A stretch of DNA of 64,000 nucleotides, taken from positions 1,312,759 through 1,376,758 of the forward strand of contig OX638295.1 of the NCBI GenBank assembly GCA_951812345.1. The letters run 5' to 3'. Of this stretch, positions 60,596-64,000 are shown piece after piece; within the stretch, counting starts at the first letter, position 1; every line of letters starts with the position of its first letter. The notes beneath the pieces are model-generated. The model did not search any database, was not told the origin of the DNA, and worked only from the letters and a program-made list of their open reading frames with translations. The DNA comes from Rhodothermales bacterium (lineage in GTDB: Bacteria > Bacteroidota > Rhodothermia > Rhodothermales > VXPQ01). The translations under genes and the position numbers were made by a program.

Positions 60596-61837
60596 ATGAA
60601 GAAGGTCATCATGGGAAGCATAGTACTTGCAGTACTCTCGATATCCTGCAACCGGTCGGATGATACGAGGACAAACACCGTGACGGAGATCGTGACCTTT
60701 GGGGAGGATCTTGCTTTTCTCAACGAGCATACCGAGGTGGTCGTGTTGTCTGATGAAGCAGGGCAGGCCCAGGTCGTGGTCAGCCCGGCCATGCAAGGAC
60801 GTGTCCTGACGAGTACTGCTGCCGGTAGCGATGGAATGAGCTACGGCTGGATCAATCGGGAGCTTATTGCCTCGGGCGAGCGGCAGGAACACATCAATGT
60901 GTTTGGTGGCGAAGATCGCTTCTGGTTGGGGCCCGAAGGCGGACAGTTCTCCATCTTTTTCGAGGGAGGCGACCCGTTCGAAATGGAACACTGGTACGTG
61001 CCGCCCGCCATAGACTGGGATCCCTTCCTCGTGGTGGCGCAGGAGCGTGACCGGATTGTTTTCGAGAAAGCAATGCGCCTGACAAACTATTCCGGCACGA
61101 CGTTCGATCTTGAGGTGGACCGTGAGGTTCGGCTGTCAGGTCGGGCTGAGGTCGCAGAAGGGTTAGGTGTGGCGCTGGATACCACCGTCCAGGTTATCAC
61201 CTTCGAATCCGTCAACACCATCACTAACGCGGGTGATGAGGCCTGGACCAAAGAAGGAGGCCTCTTGTCGATCTGGATTCTCGGTATGTTCACCCCTTCT
61301 CCGGCGACAACGGTCGTCATTCCTTATCGGTCCGGAGATGAGCAGGCGCTGGGCCCCATCGTCAACGCGGCCTATTTTGGCGAACCGCCTCCGGACCGGC
61401 TGATCATCGAAGACGATGTGATCTATTTCAGCGGCGACGGCGAATATCGCAGCAAGATCGGCCTGACCAGCAAGCGAAGCAAGTCCGTGTTCGGGAGCTA
61501 CGATGCGGACAACCGCGTACTCACGCTGGTCCAATATACGATGTCGGAGACGGCAACGGACTATGTAAACTCGATGTGGGAAATCCAGGAGGACCCCTAC
61601 GCAGGCGATATCATAAACAGTTACAACGATGGGCCGCCCGAGCCGGGCGCTGAACCGCTCGGACCCTTCTATGAACTCGAAAGCTCTTCCCCGGCTGTGG
61701 CGCTGGCGCCCGGGGAATCCCTGACGCACATGCACCGTACGATCCATTTGCAAGGGAACGAAGAAGCGCTCGATCGGATCGCTGTGGAGACCCTCGGAAA
61801 AACACTGAACGAGATACGCAGCGCGTTTGCGCCGTAG
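60596..61837 (+). CDS. Exported lipoprotein, DUF6786-like
   Basis: A 413-aa lipoprotein (lipobox VLSISC). It has a beta-rich body resembling the galactose-mutarotase-like supersandwich fold: GRVLTSTAAGSDGMSYGWINRELIASG, GGEDRFWLGPEGGQFSIFF and LTNYSGTTFDLEVDREVRL. I recall this pattern from the uncharacterised DUF6786 family of Bacteroidota. The assignment is from memory and should be checked. It may bind or modify a sugar released by the neighbouring enzyme. An AGAGGA Shine-Dalgarno-like sequence precedes the ATG. Confidence 0.6.
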   Translation: MKKVIMGSIVLAVLSISCNRSDDTRTNTVTEIVTFGEDLAFLNEHTEVVVLSDEAGQAQVVVSPAMQGRVLTSTAAGSDGMSYGWINRELIASGERQEHINVFGGEDRFWLGPEGGQFSIFFEGGDPFEMEHWYVPPAIDWDPFLVVAQERDRIVFEKAMRLTNYSGTTFDLEVDREVRLSGRAEVAEGLGVALDTTVQVITFESVNTITNAGDEAWTKEGGLLSIWILGMFTPSPATTVVIPYRSGDEQALGPIVNAAYFGEPPPDRLIIEDDVIYFSGDGEYRSKIGLTSKRSKSVFGSYDADNRVLTLVQYTMSETATDYVNSMWEIQEDPYAGDIINSYNDGPPEPGAEPLGPFYELESSSPAVALAPGESLTHMHRTIHLQGNEEALDRIAVETLGKTLNEIRSAFAP

Positions 61838-61912
61838 GGCCGGTACCGCAGAAACGTTCTTTCGTGATTTTCTGCAGTGCAGACTCCTCGGAGTTCTATC
61901 TGCGTCTTCTCG

Positions 61913-62911
61913 TTATGCGCCAGGGGCAAGGGACGAGCACCGTACGATCATTTTCGTAGGCAACGCACAATGGCGCGAGGGGCCGTCGAAGCCCTGCATC
62001 CGTTCGAGGAGCAGGTCCATGGCAAGGGACCCCATTTCGTAAGCCGGTTGCGCGACGACGGTCAGAAAAGGATTGATTTGCGCAGCGATTTCGATATCGT
62101 CGAAACAGGCCACTGCCATGTCCTCCGGAACACGCAACCCATGGCGTCTCAGGCTAACCAGTACTCCCACCGCCACGTGGTTGTTTGCGGCGATAATGGC
62201 CTGAGGAAGCAAGTTCTTCTCGAACAGTTGTTCCGTAATCTCCTCGCCGCTTTGGCGGCTCGTACGTCCCGGATATACGTGAGGAACGAGGCTGGCTTCC
62301 TTCATGGCGCGAAGGTATCCGGCCTGGCGTTCTTCCAGAGAAGAAACCCCGGGCCAGCCACCCACGAGGACAATGTCCCGGAACCCCTGCTCGACGAGAT
62401 GACCGGTCAGATGGAGGGCTCCGGTGAATGTATCGCCCCATACCGCATCGGTGTCGATTTCCTCCACGGTGCGGTCGATCAACACCACCGGGATGCCGTG
62501 GTGGTGAAGCATATCGAGGTGGTGGTCGTTTCCCGGGGCGGAAGAAATTAGCACGCCATCCACGCGGCGCGAGATGAGAACGTCCAGATAACGGCGTTCT
62601 TTCTCCAGCGATTCATCGGAGTTGCCGAGAATGAGGGCGTATCCGTGTTGTTGCGCCCTGTCTTCTACTCCTCGGGCTACCGTGGTGTAAAACGAGTTGG
62701 TAATGTCGGACAGAATCAGGGCAATGGCGTTCGTGCAGCCGTTGACAAGGCTGCGGGCTGCCGCATTGGGGACATACTTAAGCTTTTCGATAGCGGCGCG
62801 CACTTTTCTGTGCGTGGCAGGCGCAAGCATGTCGGGTTGGTTAAAGTAGCGTGAGACGGTCATCGCACTGACACCCGCCTGGCTGGCGACATCCAGAATT
62901 GTGTTCATCAA
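61913..62911 (-). CDS. LacI-family transcriptional regulator
   Basis: A 332-aa repressor. The N-terminal helix-turn-helix is at residues about 4-26 (ILDVASQAGVSAMTVSRYFNQ). The hinge with KLKYVPNAAARSLV and a periplasmic-binding-protein-like sugar domain (IALILSDITNSFYTTVARGVEDRAQQHGYALIL...VDGVLIS...VLIDR...AACFDDI-type segments) follow. ATG 62911 or 62908 starts it. It is divergent from the isomerase gene and convergent with the DUF6786-like gene. It very likely controls the surrounding locus through the TGTTAA-NN-TTAACA sites. Effector sugar unknown. Confidence 0.93.
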   Translation of the reverse strand: MMNTILDVASQAGVSAMTVSRYFNQPDMLAPATHRKVRAAIEKLKYVPNAAARSLVNGCTNAIALILSDITNSFYTTVARGVEDRAQQHGYALILGNSDESLEKERRYLDVLISRRVDGVLISSAPGNDHHLDMLHHHGIPVVLIDRTVEEIDTDAVWGDTFTGALHLTGHLVEQGFRDIVLVGGWPGVSSLEERQAGYLRAMKEASLVPHVYPGRTSRQSGEEITEQLFEKNLLPQAIIAANNHVAVGVLVSLRRHGLRVPEDMAVACFDDIEIAAQINPFLTVVAQPAYEMGSLAMDLLLERMQGFDGPSRHCALPTKMIVRCSSLAPGA

Positions 62912-63198
62912 ACTTCGCGGTCGATCAAAGGAATTAAGGGGCGCGGATAAGGAATTAAGGGGCGCGGATCAGGAACCCGCACCGGTAAACCACTTTTTCA
63001 TGATTTCCTGATGGTGCAGGTTCCCGGGACATCCGTTTCGATGCACCTTGCCTTGCACTGAATATGCGCGATTTATTGACGACGGCCAAATCGTCGTGCA
63101 TTTCTTCGGTTTTTTGGCGCCGGTTCCTCGGCGAGGAATAGTTTCGGCAAGCTCTGTGCGAGGCCGTCAGGGCATTAGGCTGTCCATCATCGATTAAC

Positions 63199-63227
63199 TT
63201 GACATGGTGGGCCTGAATCGCTACCTT
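63199..63227 (+). promoter_or_regulatory. Predicted promoter of the isomerase gene
   Basis: TTGACA at 63199-63204 and TACCTT at 63222-63227 are 17 bp apart. The predicted start of transcription is near 63234, so the palindromic site at 63242-63255 would lie about 8 to 21 bases inside the transcript, a classical repressor position. Confidence 0.55.
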
Positions 63228-63241
63228 TCCTGGAGTAATGA

Positions 63242-63255
63242 TGTTAAGGTTAACA
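63242..63255. promoter_or_regulatory. Predicted LacI-family operator (site 2)
   Basis: TGTTAAGGTTAACA is a 14-bp palindrome except for the two central bases. It is followed by TTTTTC, as is site 1. It fits LacI-family operators and lies just downstream of the isomerase promoter and upstream of the divergent regulator gene. Confidence 0.65.
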
Positions 63256-63302
63256 TTTTTCATTGAATTTTCCGGCGCTCCGCGGAAAGAAAGAAGAAGC
63301 TT

Positions 63303-64000
63303 GTGACCACGAACGACGTTACGCTTATTGCTAATGGGGATCTGCGCCTCGCAGCCAATCAGAGATGCTGGCCTGAGCAGCAGAAAGTCGAACGGGCAAT
63401 CATGCGAGCCATCGAAGCGGAAGGGTATCAGGTAGTACGCGCCCACGAGGAACTTCCCCACAAGAAGCATGGCTTCATTGACAGTCAGAAGCACGGCCGG
63501 GCAGTCTTTCGGCAAATCGATCCTGACAAGCCTCTGGTGATTGCATTTGCGGCGTGGCAGTACTCGCATCACGTCCTGCCCGGTTTGTTGACCCATCGCG
63601 GGCCGATTCTGACCGTAGCCAACTGGAGCGGAACCTGGCCCGGTCTCGTCGGCATGCTTAACATGAACGGTTGCCTGACCAAGGCCGGCGTACCTTACAG
63701 CACACTCTGGAGCGACGATTTCACGGACGAGAAGTTCAGGCAGGGGCTTTGCGCCTGGCTCGGAACGGATAGCGTAGAACACGATCTGAGCCACGTGCTT
63801 CCCGCGTCTGAACTGGATTTTCCGGATGCGGAGTGGGAGCTTGGCCGACGACTGGCCGGAGAGCTTCGACGGGACAAGGCTATCATGGGGGTTTTTGACG
63901 AGGGATGCATGGGGATGTATAATGCGATCATTCCCGACGAACTGTTGCACCCGGTCGGAATTTTCAAAGAACGCCTTAGCCAAAGTGCTCTCTACTACGA
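63303..64000 (+). CDS. L-fucose/L-arabinose isomerase-family protein (5' part, cut by window end)
   Basis: The frame starting at GTG 63303 stays open to the window end (232 complete codons). It reads as an L-fucose/L-arabinose-type isomerase N terminus: [59 protein letters not shown] and [18 protein letters not shown]. These enzymes convert aldoses to ketoses in sugar catabolism. AAGAAG lies just upstream of the GTG. The promoter and operator upstream suggest control by the adjacent LacI-type regulator. The precise sugar cannot be read from this fragment. Confidence 0.75.
   Translation, partial: MTTNDVTLIANGDLRLAANQRCWPEQQKVERAIMRAIEAEGYQVVRAHEELPHKKHGFIDSQKHGRAVFRQIDPDKPLVIAFAAWQYSHHVLPGLLTHRGPILTVANWSGTWPGLVGMLNMNGCLTKAGVPYSTLWSDDFTDEKFRQGLCAWLGTDSVEHDLSHVLPASELDFPDAEWELGRRLAGELRRDKAIMGVFDEGCMGMYNAIIPDELLHPVGIFKERLSQSALYY

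Larger units (their letters stand above)
62912..63302. promoter_or_regulatory. Divergent regulatory region between the lacI-type gene and the isomerase gene
   Basis: This 391-bp gap holds no credible gene. From left to right it has: a perfect 21-bp tandem duplication (62928-62948 and 62949-62969); an inverted repeat GGAACCCGCACC/GGTGCAGGTTCC (62972-62983 and 63013-63024, 11 of 12 pairs); a short inverted repeat ACGACG/CGTCGT near 63079-63097; and the promoter and operator listed separately. A long minus-strand open frame across the region is antisense to the isomerase gene and rejected. Confidence 0.6.

Noticed and set aside
62955-63983. 342-aa minus-strand open frame
   Set aside because: The plus strand here reads as a clear sugar isomerase N terminus running off the window end, with its own promoter and operator; the minus frame is its shadow.

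Overview
The window (64 kb, moderately GC-rich) looks like chromosome from a free-living member of the Bacteroidota/Rhodothermota side of the FCB group. The marker families are: DUF5686-type carboxypeptidase-regulatory/outer-membrane proteins, a PorV/PorQ-type (UPF0164) barrel next to a secreted protein with a type IX-like C-terminal sorting domain, a fused E1 alpha-beta 2-oxoacid dehydrogenase, an adjacent LuxE-like/LuxC-like pair, HU-like/SPOR membrane proteins, and large TonB-dependent receptors. This placement rests on family recognition only. Two tRNAs (Asp, Phe) are present. I saw no rRNA, CRISPR array, transposase, integrase or phage module.

Layout. 1-6.4 kb: glycerate 2-kinase, tRNA-Asp, tRNA-Phe, a porin, nadK and comM. 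6.5-17 kb, minus strand: a cell-envelope run (1008-aa TPR protein, outer-membrane barrel, HU-like protein, HU-like/SPOR protein, exbB, exbD, DUF5686 protein). 17.2-20.7 kb: a heptahaem cytochrome/TPR lipoprotein and a monohaem EF-hand lipoprotein. 21-33.7 kb: mainly housekeeping (folB, amidotransferase, maf-lnt, a sodium-dependent transporter, a LuxE/LuxC pair, Nfu-N, small membrane proteins, adk, polyprenyl synthase, ptsHI). 33.8-45.8 kb: a peptidase/propeller/barrel protein, a BamB-like lipoprotein, UbiA, a TonB receptor, a Wzi-like protein and a polyprenyl-phosphate sugar transferase. 45.8-51.2 kb: E1 fusion, bcp, gatB, tpiA. 51.2-64 kb: a carbohydrate-uptake locus (TonB receptor, sorted secreted protein, PorV-like barrel, a probable six-hairpin enzyme, a lipoprotein, a LacI regulator) ending in a sugar isomerase gene cut by the window edge.

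The main undescribed-looking feature is a dispersed, non-autonomous element about 253 bp long. It has 15-bp terminal inverted repeats (GGATACTCTGATTAA type) and a 96-nt internal hairpin. Five near-complete copies, one truncated copy, one copy split by another copy, and four solitary ends lie between genes from 1.4 to 44.2 kb. The hairpin arms differ between copies by paired substitutions that keep base pairing. One copy sits inside another, and one copy has identical 4-bp flanks, so the element has moved. It often abuts stop codons. It also directly precedes the ptsH start codon and reads in frame into a barrel protein whose own start cannot be found.

The second notable system is the 51-64 kb locus. 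A 14-bp palindrome, TGTTAAGGTTAACA, lies just after a good sigma70-type promoter upstream of the isomerase gene. A 13/14 match lies between a TTGACA-17-TATACT promoter and the receptor gene. This predicts a LacI-controlled sugar regulon whose enzyme and lipoprotein I cannot assign to a known substrate.
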